This document shows, one piece after another, positions 34,923-42,538 of a stretch of DNA of 56,991 bases. Each line of letters starts with the position of its first letter. Positions within the stretch are counted from its first letter, which is position 1. The notes beneath the pieces were generated by a model. That model had not been told where the DNA came from and ran no database searches. It was given only the letters and a program-made list of their open reading frames with translations. Both the position numbers and the translations under genes were made by a program. Source of the DNA: Kiritimatiellia bacterium (GTDB taxonomy: Bacteria; Verrucomicrobiota; Kiritimatiellia; RFP12; UBA1067); assembly GCA_017450695.1 (NCBI GenBank), contig JAFSTA010000211.1, forward strand, positions 1-56,991, given 5' to 3'.

Positions 34923-35010
34923 AATTCAGCTTTCCCCAACCACTCCACCACCCAACCACCTAACCACCTAAACCACCCAACCCAACAGAGGATTCCAGGA
35001 TGAAATTCAG
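34905..35010 (+). repeat. 25-bp direct repeats flanking an AACCACC tract
   Basis: 34905-34929 and 34986-35010 match at 23 of 25 positions and both read ribosome site plus ATGAAATTCAG. Between them lies a CCACCCAACCACCTAACCACC tract. The second copy is the real start of the DUF6259-like gene; the first overlaps the HAD stop. Confidence 0.85.
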
Positions 35011-37084
35011 AATTGGTTTTCTAGCGACAGTCTGGACGATCTCCGCGTGGGGCATCACGCTGGAGAATGAGTCGATGCGGATTTGCTTCGCGGACGAGAA
35101 TGCGGGGTTCGCCTGTACGGGAATCGTGAATCTCGCGGCGAACGGAACTCGTTTCATTTCGAAGAGTTCGGACCTGCCCGGTTTTTGGCGGTTGCAGTTT
35201 GCCGACATTACGGCGGAGGGAAAGGCTGTCGCCTGGCTGAACAACCGTTCTCCCGCGCGGGTACGTCGCGTCGAGTCAACCGGCGAGACCACGGTGTTCA
35301 GTTGGGAAGGGATGGATTTGCCCGGAGAAGCGGGCGTGGTCGATGTCCGTGCCACTGTCGTGATGTCGCCGGGTGACGGCGAGAGCCTGTGGACGATCTC
35401 GGTGCGGAACCGGAGCAAGCGGCGCGCGCTCTACCGCACGATTTATCCCCTGTTGACCCAAGTGGTTCCCGACGGGGAGGGCGACGTGCTGGTTCCGCAT
35501 TCCAATCTGGGCGCTCGCCTGGAACGGAAACGGAGCGGAGCGCAGAAACGTTCTTTCGCGTACATGGGATACCAGCCGATGGTCACGGCATTCCATTTGG
35601 GTGAGGCTGGCCTGTACGTGGCGGCGCATGATCCGGAGTCGCGGATCAAAAACCTGGAGCTGGCGGGAGACCAGACGGTCTGCTTTTCCACGCTGGTGGA
35701 AAACGCTGGCGTGGTCGGCAAGGCGGCCGACGGCCCGAAGTTTCCGGTGGCGGTTGCCGCCTATCGCGGGGACTGGTGGCAAGCCGCGCGGCGCTACCGC
35801 TCGTGGGCACTGCGCCAATTCTGGACGGCGAAGGGACCGATTGTCGCCCGCACGGACTACCCGAAGACGATGGCGGAGACGCCGCTGTGGATCAACATCC
35901 ACGGCTATCCGCCCGCCGTTTCCAACCTGATGACGGAAGCCAAGCGCGTGTTCCCGGAAATCCGTACCGGTCTGCACTGGCATCTGTGGCAACATTCGGG
36001 ACATGACGTGAACTATCCCGAATATTTCCCGGAGCAGCCGGGAACGAAAGAGACGCTGGCGTACTGCAACGGAATCGGACAACTCGTCATGCCTTACATC
36101 AACGGACGGCTTTTTGACTCGCTCCTCCAGGGATTCGCCTACGCGGAACCTTTCGCTTGCCTGACAGAGAACGGAACACCCTACGTGGAGCGCTATGGGA
36201 ACAAACGCCCGCTGGTGCCGATGTGCCCCTTTACCAAGGAGTGGTCCCGCACGGTGAACGACCTCGCGGAACGGATCGGCGGGGAACTGGGCGCGAAAGC
36301 TCTGTTCATCGACCAGATCGGTGCGGCAGCGCCCCGTCCCTGCTTCAACCCCGCGCACGGACATCCCCTCGGGGGCGGCAGCTACTGGGCGGAGGGATAC
36401 CAGCGGATTTTGCGTCAGGTACACGACGCCTACGCGGCACGTGGCGCGTGCGTGACTACGGAAGGGTCCGGCGAGACGTGGATGAATGTGGTGGACGGCT
36501 ATCTCGTTGTCACGCTACGCACGGGCGAGGATGTCCCCTTCTATCCTGCCGTCTATTCGGGATATACGACCTACTTCTGTTCGCCTCAAAATCTGACGGA
36601 CGCGGATGACGTTTTTTTCGCGATGCAGGCGCGCGAGTTCCTGTGGGGATGCGAACTGGGGTGGTACGACGTGTCGATCGTAAATCCGAAACATGTCGTG
36701 AAGCAACGCATGGTGAACCGTCTCTGCCGGGCGCGGATGGAGTTGAAGGAGTTTTTGGCGTATGGCACACTGCTGGACGAGCTACGCGTTCCCGCCCCGT
36801 TGCCGGAACTTTCGTTCCTTTGGACGGGACGCTGGCACGCGAAAGACCAGCATGTGCGACTCCCCGCCGTGATCGGAGCCTGGTGGCAATCTGCGCAGGA
36901 CGAGAAGCGTGCGCTTCTGGCGGTCAACCTCTCCGCCGAACCGCAACGCATTCGAATCGCCCTGCCCGATGGGCAGTACCGTCTCCGTACGCTGGATGGC
37001 GAGGCTGAGGCGGCTTGGAAACAGACGGGAAAAGAAGGCGAATGGGTGTTGCCGTCCGGCGCCATCTGCGTCCTGACGGAATGA
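35000..37084 (+). CDS. Secreted DUF6259-like glycosyl hydrolase
   Basis: 694 residues; MKFRIGFLATVWTISAWG is the signal peptide and an AGAGGA site lies upstream. The N-terminal ~250 residues are a beta-sandwich like the supersandwich of GH31/GH97/GH101-type enzymes. The barrel follows: YRSWALRQFWTAKGPI, TPLWINIHGYPPA, TGLHWHLWQHSGHD, and the strand ALFIDQIGAAAPRPCF, whose Asp is a likely catalytic residue. The C-terminus is a small beta domain. DUF6259 is my best recollection of the family; substrate unknown. A GH97 gene follows after 21 nt, probably in one operon. Confidence 0.7.
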   Translation: MKFRIGFLATVWTISAWGITLENESMRICFADENAGFACTGIVNLAANGTRFISKSSDLPGFWRLQFADITAEGKAVAWLNNRSPARVRRVESTGETTVFSWEGMDLPGEAGVVDVRATVVMSPGDGESLWTISVRNRSKRRALYRTIYPLLTQVVPDGEGDVLVPHSNLGARLERKRSGAQKRSFAYMGYQPMVTAFHLGEAGLYVAAHDPESRIKNLELAGDQTVCFSTLVENAGVVGKAADGPKFPVAVAAYRGDWWQAARRYRSWALRQFWTAKGPIVARTDYPKTMAETPLWINIHGYPPAVSNLMTEAKRVFPEIRTGLHWHLWQHSGHDVNYPEYFPEQPGTKETLAYCNGIGQLVMPYINGRLFDSLLQGFAYAEPFACLTENGTPYVERYGNKRPLVPMCPFTKEWSRTVNDLAERIGGELGAKALFIDQIGAAAPRPCFNPAHGHPLGGGSYWAEGYQRILRQVHDAYAARGACVTTEGSGETWMNVVDGYLVVTLRTGEDVPFYPAVYSGYTTYFCSPQNLTDADDVFFAMQAREFLWGCELGWYDVSIVNPKHVVKQRMVNRLCRARMELKEFLAYGTLLDELRVPAPLPELSFLWTGRWHAKDQHVRLPAVIGAWWQSAQDEKRALLAVNLSAEPQRIRIALPDGQYRLRTLDGEAEAAWKQTGKEGEWVLPSGAICVLTE

Positions 37085-37105
37085 AACGATAGAAAGGAAA
37101 TTGCG

Positions 37106-39118
37106 ATGAAACGAAATACGAGAAACCGGTACGGATGGTCTCTTCGAGGCTGTGGCAGGATTCCATCGATTGCTGTCGGTTGTCTTTTGTTGGCGAGTCT
37201 GTCGGCATCTGCGGAAACTTATGCGTTGCAGTCGCCCGACGGGCGCAATGTGATTCGTTTGTCAACCGACGTGGACGGTCTTGCGGTAGAGGTGCTGCGC
37301 GACGGCAAGAGCCGCCTATCTCCGGCGCGTATCGGATTGACGCTGGAGGGAAAGGGCGAACTGGGCGCTTCGCCTCGCCCGATTGACTCGAAACGAGGAA
37401 CACGCGATGCCCTGATCCAGACCCCGATTTACAAAAAGTCACGGATCGCGGACAACGGAAACGAGCTGGTTGTACGATTCGAGGGCGGTTGGCGCGTGGA
37501 ACTGCATGCGCGAAACGACGGCGTGGCCTATCGCTTCGCGACGGAGTATGAGGGACAGGTGAAGGTGTTGGACGAGCGCGCACCGTTGGTCTTTCCCGAC
37601 ACAAACCTGACCGCGTATGTCGGTTACAATTACGGCAGCTACAAGGGAGACCTGCATCAAAACAGCTGGGAGTCGATCTACCAGAAAATGCCAGTTTCGC
37701 AGATCGCCAAAAGGCGCGAGAGATTGGTTTACTTGCCGCTTCTACTGGAGTACGCGGACGGGACGCACCTCTGCGTCACGGAATCGGATCTGCTGGACTA
37801 TCCGGGATGGAACCTCTGGCGCGACGCGGACGCGGAGGATCGCCTCGACTCTTGCTTTGCGCGTTTTCCCGTGGCGGAAACCTGTGTGCGCGAGCGTGTG
37901 AATTTCCGCGTGACGGAGCGGAAGCCTTGGCTGGTGGAGACGGCGGGTACACGGACGTATCCGTGGCGAGTCTTCCTGCTGGCGGACAGCGCCGCGAAGT
38001 TGGTCGAGGCGGATGCCGTGTACGCGCTCGCCACATCAAGCCGCATCGGGGATGCCGCCTGGGTGAAGCCGGGAAAGGTTTCGTGGGAATGGTGGAACGC
38101 CTGCAATCTTTCGCATGTGCCGTTCAAAGCCGGGATCAACGACGCCACCTATCGGCACTTCATTGACTTCGCCAGCGAGAACCGGATCGAGTACATCATT
38201 CTGGACGGCGGCTGGCAAAATCCCGACGTCCACCTCCCCGAACTGGTCGCCTACGGCAAGGAACGGAATGTCGGTCTGATCCTTTGGTTCAGCTGGGCCG
38301 ATATGCTCGGACGGGAAGAAGAATCCTGCGCACAGTATGCCAAGATTGGCGCGAAAGGGTTCAAGATCGATTTCATCGACCGCGACGACGCGCTCGCCGT
38401 GAATTTCATCACGCGCATGGCGAAGGCAGCCGCAACACACCATTTGGTGCTGGATTACCACGGTATGTTCAAGCCGACCGGCTTGAGCCGCACGTATCCC
38501 AACATCCTGAACTACGAGGGCGTACATGGATTGGAATGCGTCAAATGGGAGAACAAGACAGACTTCCCCGCCAACGATTGCCTGCTCGTATTCACGCGCA
38601 TGGTCGCCGGCCCGATGGACTACACGCCCGGCGCCATGCTGAACGCAAACAAGGAATCCTTCCGGGCGCTTCGTCGTCGCCCGATGTCGCAAGGCACACG
38701 CTGTCACCAGATGGCGCTCTATACCCTCTTCGAGGCGCCGCTTCAGATGCTCTGCGATTCCCCCGTGTTCTATCGCCGCGAACGCGAATGCACCGAGTTC
38801 ATCGCCCGCGTCCCGACGGTCTGGGATGAGACCGTCGCCTTATCGGGAACGCCCGGTATCCACGCCGCCATCGCCCGGCGCAAGGGAGACGCCTGGTACA
38901 TCGGGGTGATCGGCAACTGGGACGCGCAGAACCTCACGCTGGACACCTCCTTCCTCGGAGGCGGCAGCTGGAAGGCCGAGGTCTTTTCCGATGGCGCCAA
39001 TGCCGTGCGCGAAGCGACCGACTACATTCGTACAGAACGCGAAATCGAATCCGGCAAACCGTTGGTGGTGACCCTGCAACCAGGTGGCGGCTGGACCGCC
39101 CGCCTCACTCGCCGTTAG
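37106..39118 (+). CDS. GH97 family glycosidase
   Basis: 670 residues with a signal sequence (GCLLLASLSASAE) and AAGGA 8 nt before the start. The N-terminal beta-sandwich begins YALQSPDGRNVIRL, typical of SusB-like GH97 enzymes. The barrel contains YIILDGGWQNPDV, FKIDFIDRDDALAVNF (Asp near residue 420, equivalent to the nucleophile of retaining GH97 alpha-galactosidases) and LVLDYHGMFKPTGLSRTYPN. A Ca2+-linked Glu is in NYEGVHGLE. Presence of Asp in KIDF suggests a retaining enzyme. Acts in periplasm or outside. Confidence 0.9.
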   Translation: MKRNTRNRYGWSLRGCGRIPSIAVGCLLLASLSASAETYALQSPDGRNVIRLSTDVDGLAVEVLRDGKSRLSPARIGLTLEGKGELGASPRPIDSKRGTRDALIQTPIYKKSRIADNGNELVVRFEGGWRVELHARNDGVAYRFATEYEGQVKVLDERAPLVFPDTNLTAYVGYNYGSYKGDLHQNSWESIYQKMPVSQIAKRRERLVYLPLLLEYADGTHLCVTESDLLDYPGWNLWRDADAEDRLDSCFARFPVAETCVRERVNFRVTERKPWLVETAGTRTYPWRVFLLADSAAKLVEADAVYALATSSRIGDAAWVKPGKVSWEWWNACNLSHVPFKAGINDATYRHFIDFASENRIEYIILDGGWQNPDVHLPELVAYGKERNVGLILWFSWADMLGREEESCAQYAKIGAKGFKIDFIDRDDALAVNFITRMAKAAATHHLVLDYHGMFKPTGLSRTYPNILNYEGVHGLECVKWENKTDFPANDCLLVFTRMVAGPMDYTPGAMLNANKESFRALRRRPMSQGTRCHQMALYTLFEAPLQMLCDSPVFYRRERECTEFIARVPTVWDETVALSGTPGIHAAIARRKGDAWYIGVIGNWDAQNLTLDTSFLGGGSWKAEVFSDGANAVREATDYIRTEREIESGKPLVVTLQPGGGWTARLTRR

Positions 39119-39247
39119 CGCACGGTTAGACAGCCGACCGCGTTCACGCTTGGGAAATGAGGATAAGTTTGTCTCACGCAGATGCGCGGAGCCACGGAGG
39201 GAGGGGCGCGCCCCGTCGCGACCACAATGCCGAACACGCTGACCCGA
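39119..39247. other. Intergenic repeat fragments
   Basis: CCGCGTTCACGCTTGGGAAA with ATGAGGATAA near 39136-39170 and a GGGAGGGGCGCGCCCCGTCG word near 39200 both recur in other intergenic regions. Confidence 0.5.
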
Positions 39248-39481
39248 AATTCCTCTGTTGGACACCTTGAGAACCACGGAACATACGGAATACACGGAAA
39301 ATCAGTTGTTTCTTGGAACGATGATTCCGTGAATTCCGTGGTGAATCGTGACGCGTTGATATTTTTCGGACTTTCACCATTTGGGTGAATCCATTTTCTG
39401 TGTGTGCGGAGATTGAAAAGCCTCTTTCTCTGCGTACTCTGCGGCCTCAGCGGCTCTGCGTGAGACCCCAAACGAGGAATC
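39248..39481 (+). repeat. ~240 bp repeat with terminal inverted repeats, forward copy
   Basis: Starts ATTCCTCTGTTGGACAC, ends CCCCAAACGAGGAATC; ends are imperfect inverted repeats. Contains CACGGAA words and CTCTGCGTACTCTGCGGCCT. Confidence 0.7.
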
Positions 39482-39512
39482 ACGGTTGAACTTTCTAGGC
39501 AAGCCCAAAAGC

Positions 39513-40304
39513 TTACAGCGTGAAACAAACCAGCAAGCCGACAATCAGGCAGTACACGCCGAAAAGCCAGAACCTGCCGCCACGCAGCAAGCGCACAAGC
39601 AAGGAGAGGGCAATGTACCCGACAATCGCGGAGATTGCCATCGCGACCGCGAGCATCCACACCGGATAGGTTTCGGAAAGCGCTTCCCCCGATGATCCGC
39701 CGGTGTGTCCCAGCAGTGTCAGCAACGCCCCGCCCGCCAAAAGCGGGAGGCACATCAGGAAAGAGAACTCGGCGGAATGATCGGGCGAGACACCCGACAT
39801 GCGAGCGGCGGCAATCGTCATTCCCGAACGGCTCACGCCGGGAAGAATCGCAATCGCCTGCGCAATCCCGACCAGCACGGCACGTCCCGCGTTCAGATGC
39901 CCCTGCCCGCGCGGAATCCACCGCAAGAGCGTCAAAACCACCCCCGTGAAGATCAGGAAACCACCGACCGAACGCGCATTCTCGTAAAAAGCGTCGATCT
40001 TGTCCTTGCAGAGAAAATAAAAAAAGACGGCGGGTATCGCGGAAAGGGCGATATACAACACCTGCAGGACCGCCGCACGATCCCATCGGAAGAACCCGCA
40101 CAACAACTGCCAGATTGTCTTGCGGTAGTACGCGACAATCGAAACCATCGTACCGACGTGCAGGACAACCTCCAAGCTTTCCCCCGGTGCGTGAACGTCC
40201 AGAAGGTGCTTGCAGATGACCAAGTGCCCGGAACTGCTGATCGGCAGGAATTCCGAAATTCCCTGTAAAACAGCCAAAAGGATTAAATTACAAAGCGCAT
40301 TCAT
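39513..40304 (-). CDS. uppP: Undecaprenyl-diphosphatase
   Basis: 263 residues from MNALCNLILLAVLQGISEF; GGGGGA lies upstream of this ATG, while the longer frame from 40328 does not have one. Family motifs are intact: GISEFLPISSSGHL near the N-terminus and GVSRSGMTIAAARMSG in the middle, with about eight membrane helices. UppP (BacA) recycles undecaprenyl pyrophosphate to the monophosphate carrier for peptidoglycan synthesis and can confer bacitracin resistance. It lies downstream of the tRNA-Asp pair but is separated from it by a terminator. Confidence 0.95.
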   Translation of the reverse strand: MNALCNLILLAVLQGISEFLPISSSGHLVICKHLLDVHAPGESLEVVLHVGTMVSIVAYYRKTIWQLLCGFFRWDRAAVLQVLYIALSAIPAVFFYFLCKDKIDAFYENARSVGGFLIFTGVVLTLLRWIPRGQGHLNAGRAVLVGIAQAIAILPGVSRSGMTIAAARMSGVSPDHSAEFSFLMCLPLLAGGALLTLLGHTGGSSGEALSETYPVWMLAVAMAISAIVGYIALSLLVRLLRGGRFWLFGVYCLIVGLLVCFTL

Positions 40305-40345
40305 CCGGTCCCCCTTCCCCATCATCAACAGAAGTCTGTCGATAC

Positions 40346-40370
40346 AAAAAAGCCGCCTTCACAGGCGGCC
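40346..40370 (-). terminator. Terminator of the tRNA-Asp operon
   Basis: Minus strand GCCGCC-TGTGAA-GGCGGC followed by TTTTTT, immediately after the second tRNA-Asp gene. Confidence 0.85.
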
Positions 40371-40375
40371 GCAAA

Positions 40376-40452
40376 TGGCGGGGTGGATGGGAGTCGAACC
40401 CACGACCGCCGGATCGACAGTCCGGTGCTCTAACCAATTGAGCTACCACCCC
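40376..40452 (-). tRNA. tRNA-Asp (GTC), second copy
   Basis: 77 nt including an encoded CCA. Acceptor GGGGTGG/CCACCCC, D-stem GCTC/GAGC, anticodon stem CCGGA/TCCGG with loop CTGTCGA (anticodon GTC), T-arm GTGGG-TTCGACT-CCCAT. Identical to the gene 17 nt upstream. Confidence 0.97.
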
Positions 40453-40469
40453 TTTTTGCAAAATCAAAG

Positions 40470-40546
40470 TGGCGGGGTGGATGGGAGTCGAACCCACGAC
40501 CGCCGGATCGACAGTCCGGTGCTCTAACCAATTGAGCTACCACCCC
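40470..40546 (-). tRNA. tRNA-Asp (GTC), first copy
   Basis: Same 77-nt cloverleaf with encoded CCA and GTC anticodon. The 17-nt spacer to the next copy is AT-rich. Transcribed from the promoter at 40565-40593. Confidence 0.97.
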
Positions 40547-40564
40547 GCGCAAAAAGTGAAAGTA

Positions 40565-40593
40565 AGAATAGCAAATCTAAACCACGTTTGCAA
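40565..40593 (-). promoter_or_regulatory. Promoter of the tRNA-Asp pair
   Basis: Minus-strand TTGCAA (40588-40593), 17-bp spacer, TATTCT (40565-40570), 18 bp before the first tRNA. Confidence 0.75.
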
Positions 40594-40650
40594 GCGCAAA
40601 TTTCAAAAAATTTCAAACAAAAGACCGGCAAAAATTTTTAAAAATCCTAC

Positions 40651-40679
40651 TTGCATCTACATCTCGGTTTTGCTATAAT
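40651..40679 (+). promoter_or_regulatory. Promoter of tRNA-Ala
   Basis: TTGCAT (40651-40656), 17-bp spacer, consensus TATAAT (40674-40679), 23 bp before the tRNA. Confidence 0.8.
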
Positions 40680-40702
40680 GGTTGGCGTTTTCCAACACGG
40701 AT

Positions 40703-40778
40703 GGGGCGGTAGCTCAGTTGGTAGAGCATTACGTTCGCAACGTAGGGGTCAGGGGTCCGAATCCCCTTCGCTCCACCA
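40703..40778 (+). tRNA. tRNA-Ala (CGC)
   Basis: 76 nt with encoded CCA. Acceptor GGGGCGG/TCGCTCC contains the alanine-identity G3-U70 pair; anticodon stem TTACG/CGTAG with loop TTCGCAA gives anticodon CGC. Divergent from the tRNA-Asp pair. Confidence 0.92.
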
Positions 40779-40919
40779 TCCTTTTCATGCGCAGATCTTG
40801 AACAAAAGAGAGTTGCGCATTTTTCATTTTGTCGGGTAAGCGTGCCAAGCAGGTAAGCCAGACTTTCCGGATATACCGGACAAGCGACATGCGACACACA
40901 GGAACACGAGAAAGGAGAC

Positions 40920-41075
40920 GAGTCCCTGTGCAGCTTCCCCGCTAAGTCAACTTAGGGGTGCCAGCCCCATTTCGACCGCAGGGCCACTTAGGCGGCGCTA
41001 CCGACACTTATCTGCCGCCCAGTTTCTCAGCTAACGCGTAGCGCCGCTATGCGTCCCGCGTTTGCGCGGACGTCG
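40920..41075. repeat. Hairpin-array repeat, copy 2 (partly decayed)
   Basis: Contains GGGGT-GCCA-GCCCC (40955-40968), degenerate second and third hairpins with the ACTTA linkers, a TCTCAGCTAACGCGTAGCGCC word and CCGCG-TTTG-CGCGG near 41057. A GCGACATGCGACAC tract precedes it. From 41075 to 41300 no gene is supported. Confidence 0.65.
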
Positions 41076-41301
41076 GATCCAGTCAAGCCGCTCCCCAGCG
41101 GTCAGTATGTTTCCCCCCGGCCGTCCGCGGTCGGCTTGTCGCTTCGGAAAAGGTGAAGCTACTCGCTGCCGCCGTAAAGACGCGGGAACACCCCACCCGT
41201 GAGGTGAAAGTAGCCGGGATTGAATCGGCACTCGCGGGCGGGGCAAATTGTCTTTCGTGTCTCATGCGCTTTCACTCGCATCGGGGGTATTACAGCATCT
41301 T

Positions 41302-41502
41302 TCAGCGGAGAGGGGGAATCCCCGCCAGCCGGAATATCGAATGCAGCGTACCCTGTCGAATCGGGCGGTTGCCGTGGTGTGGCACGGGAACGGAATGTCC
41401 GGAATCGTCAGTCCACTTGAAATGGCTTCCGTTGGAACTGGCAAGACGGAATCCGTGCGCCTTGAGTATGCGTTCCACCTCTTGCGCGGTCATCGGCTTC
41501 AT
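41302..41502 (-). CDS. hicA: HicA-type mRNA interferase toxin
   Basis: 66 residues, typical for HicA: AQEVERILKAHGFRLASSNG, then SHFKW carrying the catalytic His, and VPVPHHGNRPIRQGTLHSIF with the conserved basic/His-rich strand and the C-terminal AGI. It has a dsRBD-like fold and cleaves mRNA. Its start overlaps the antitoxin stop by 4 nt (41499-41502), so the two are translationally coupled with antitoxin first. Confidence 0.92.
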   Translation of the reverse strand: MKPMTAQEVERILKAHGFRLASSNGSHFKWTDDSGHSVPVPHHGNRPIRQGTLHSIFRLAGIPPLR

Positions 41503-41858
41503 TGCGCAACCTTCTCGCCCTCATCAAAGAGCATGAGGTCTGTCACCTCAATCAGATACTTGCGGAGTTCCGGCAAGGTCTCGGCTTCGGTAAAGCAGTT
41601 GTCATGCCCGCGCACGGTCGCACAATATCCGCCGTCGGGGTCGGGTGTCACGTCCGCCGTGAAGGTCTGCCCGTGGGTTGTGAAGTCCATCGTCTGCGGG
41701 GCGTTGCGCAGGTCGGGCAAGCCGCGAACGGCGACAATAAACGCCAGCACCCCGTTCAAGTCCATATTGTAGCGGCGCAACTTGCGCTCCGCCCGTTGGG
41801 CAAGGTCAAGGTCAAGGGTGGCAGTCCTCGCAGGTCTAATCCGCTCTTTTCGTCTCAT
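41499..41858 (-). CDS. hicB: HicB-type antitoxin with RelB-like N-terminus
   Basis: 119 residues, AAGGA 8 nt upstream. The C-terminal ~60 residues are the HicB partial RNase-H fold: FTADVTPDPDGGYCATVRGH followed by NCFTEAETLPELRKYLIEV. The N-terminal ~50 residues (ATLDLDLAQRAERKLRRYNM, then a hydrophobic helix and VRGLPD) resemble the ribbon-helix-helix of RelB/DinJ antitoxins. Usual HicB proteins carry their DNA-binding domain at the C-terminus, so this is an inverted arrangement. It neutralises HicA and probably represses its own promoter. Confidence 0.85.
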   Translation of the reverse strand: MRRKERIRPARTATLDLDLAQRAERKLRRYNMDLNGVLAFIVAVRGLPDLRNAPQTMDFTTHGQTFTADVTPDPDGGYCATVRGHDNCFTEAETLPELRKYLIEVTDLMLFDEGEKVAQ

Positions 41859-41901
41859 GGTTCAATCCTTTCTTGTGTCGCTTTCACTCGCAACGCCGAA
41901 T

Positions 41902-41930
41902 ACCATATCACAATGCGCCGATTATGGCAA
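41902..41930 (-). promoter_or_regulatory. Promoter of hicBA
   Basis: Minus-strand TTGCCA (41925-41930), 17-bp spacer, TATGGT (41902-41907). Overlapping CGCCGA words around it could be operator half-sites. Confidence 0.55.
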
Positions 41931-42118
41931 CATGCTTCTCGGCGTATTCGTAATCGGTCAGCGATAGTGGTATATCTACCTGCGGCGCTAAACACGGAAA
42001 TTGGGAGACGCCGCGGTGACACGGAGATGGTATTGAAGGTGTGTTCTCGTAAATGCTTCATCAAACTCCTTGTCCCCGTGAAATCTCCGTGTTGCCCCGG
42101 CAGGCCCTGGGCGCATCC

Positions 42119-42315
42119 CCGTAATTCAACAAGAGCCCGTGGTGCTCAAACACGGAATTTTTCGTGTCACAGTCTCGCGCAGAGTCCGCAAAGTCCGCGA
42201 AGTCGTCGATGATTTCCTCCTTTGCGAACGTGGCGGACTTTGCGTGAGGTAGAATTTTCACGTTTCGGTATCGCAGTCATCTACATGGATCACGGTGAAA
42301 AATGCAGATGCGCCC
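42119..42315 (+). repeat. ~198-bp dispersed repeat, copy 1
   Basis: Begins CCGTAATTCAACAAGAGCC, ends GATCACGGTGAAAAATGCAG then ATGCGCCC. About 85% identical by eye to 55288-55484. Contains complementary arms (GCGCAGAGTCCGCAAAGTCC and GGCGGACTTTGCGTGAGG) able to form a long hairpin. Confidence 0.85.
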
Positions 42316-42470
42316 GCAGCCCCTTCGTACTGACCGATTACGCATATTCTTCGTGCTGGTAACTGGTGGCTGGTAGTCTAGGGGTTCTAGAGCTTCTAGT
42401 CATTCTAGGCGGTGCTCGGTACCCCCAACCACCCAACCTCCTAACCACCAATCCCCCCGCCACTCACGGC

Positions 42471-42499
42471 TTGCCCATGAGGCAATCAGGTGTTATACT
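42471..42499 (+). promoter_or_regulatory. Promoter of the GH43-like gene
   Basis: TTGCCC (42471-42476), 17-bp spacer, TATACT (42494-42499), 39 bp before the start. An AACCACCC tract (42424-42452) lies just upstream. Confidence 0.7.
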
Positions 42500-42538
42500 G
42501 ATAACCGTTTTCCGCGAGTATGCGGGAGAGGAGGAAAG

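Noticed and set aside
34919-34963. 14-codon frame MKFSFPQPLHHPTT as a leader peptide
   Set aside because: Better explained as a relic start of the next gene running into the inserted AACCACC tract.
39115-40101. 328-codon minus-strand frame overlapping uppP and a repeat
   Set aside because: Different frame from uppP and runs through a ~240-bp repeat; no ribosome site.
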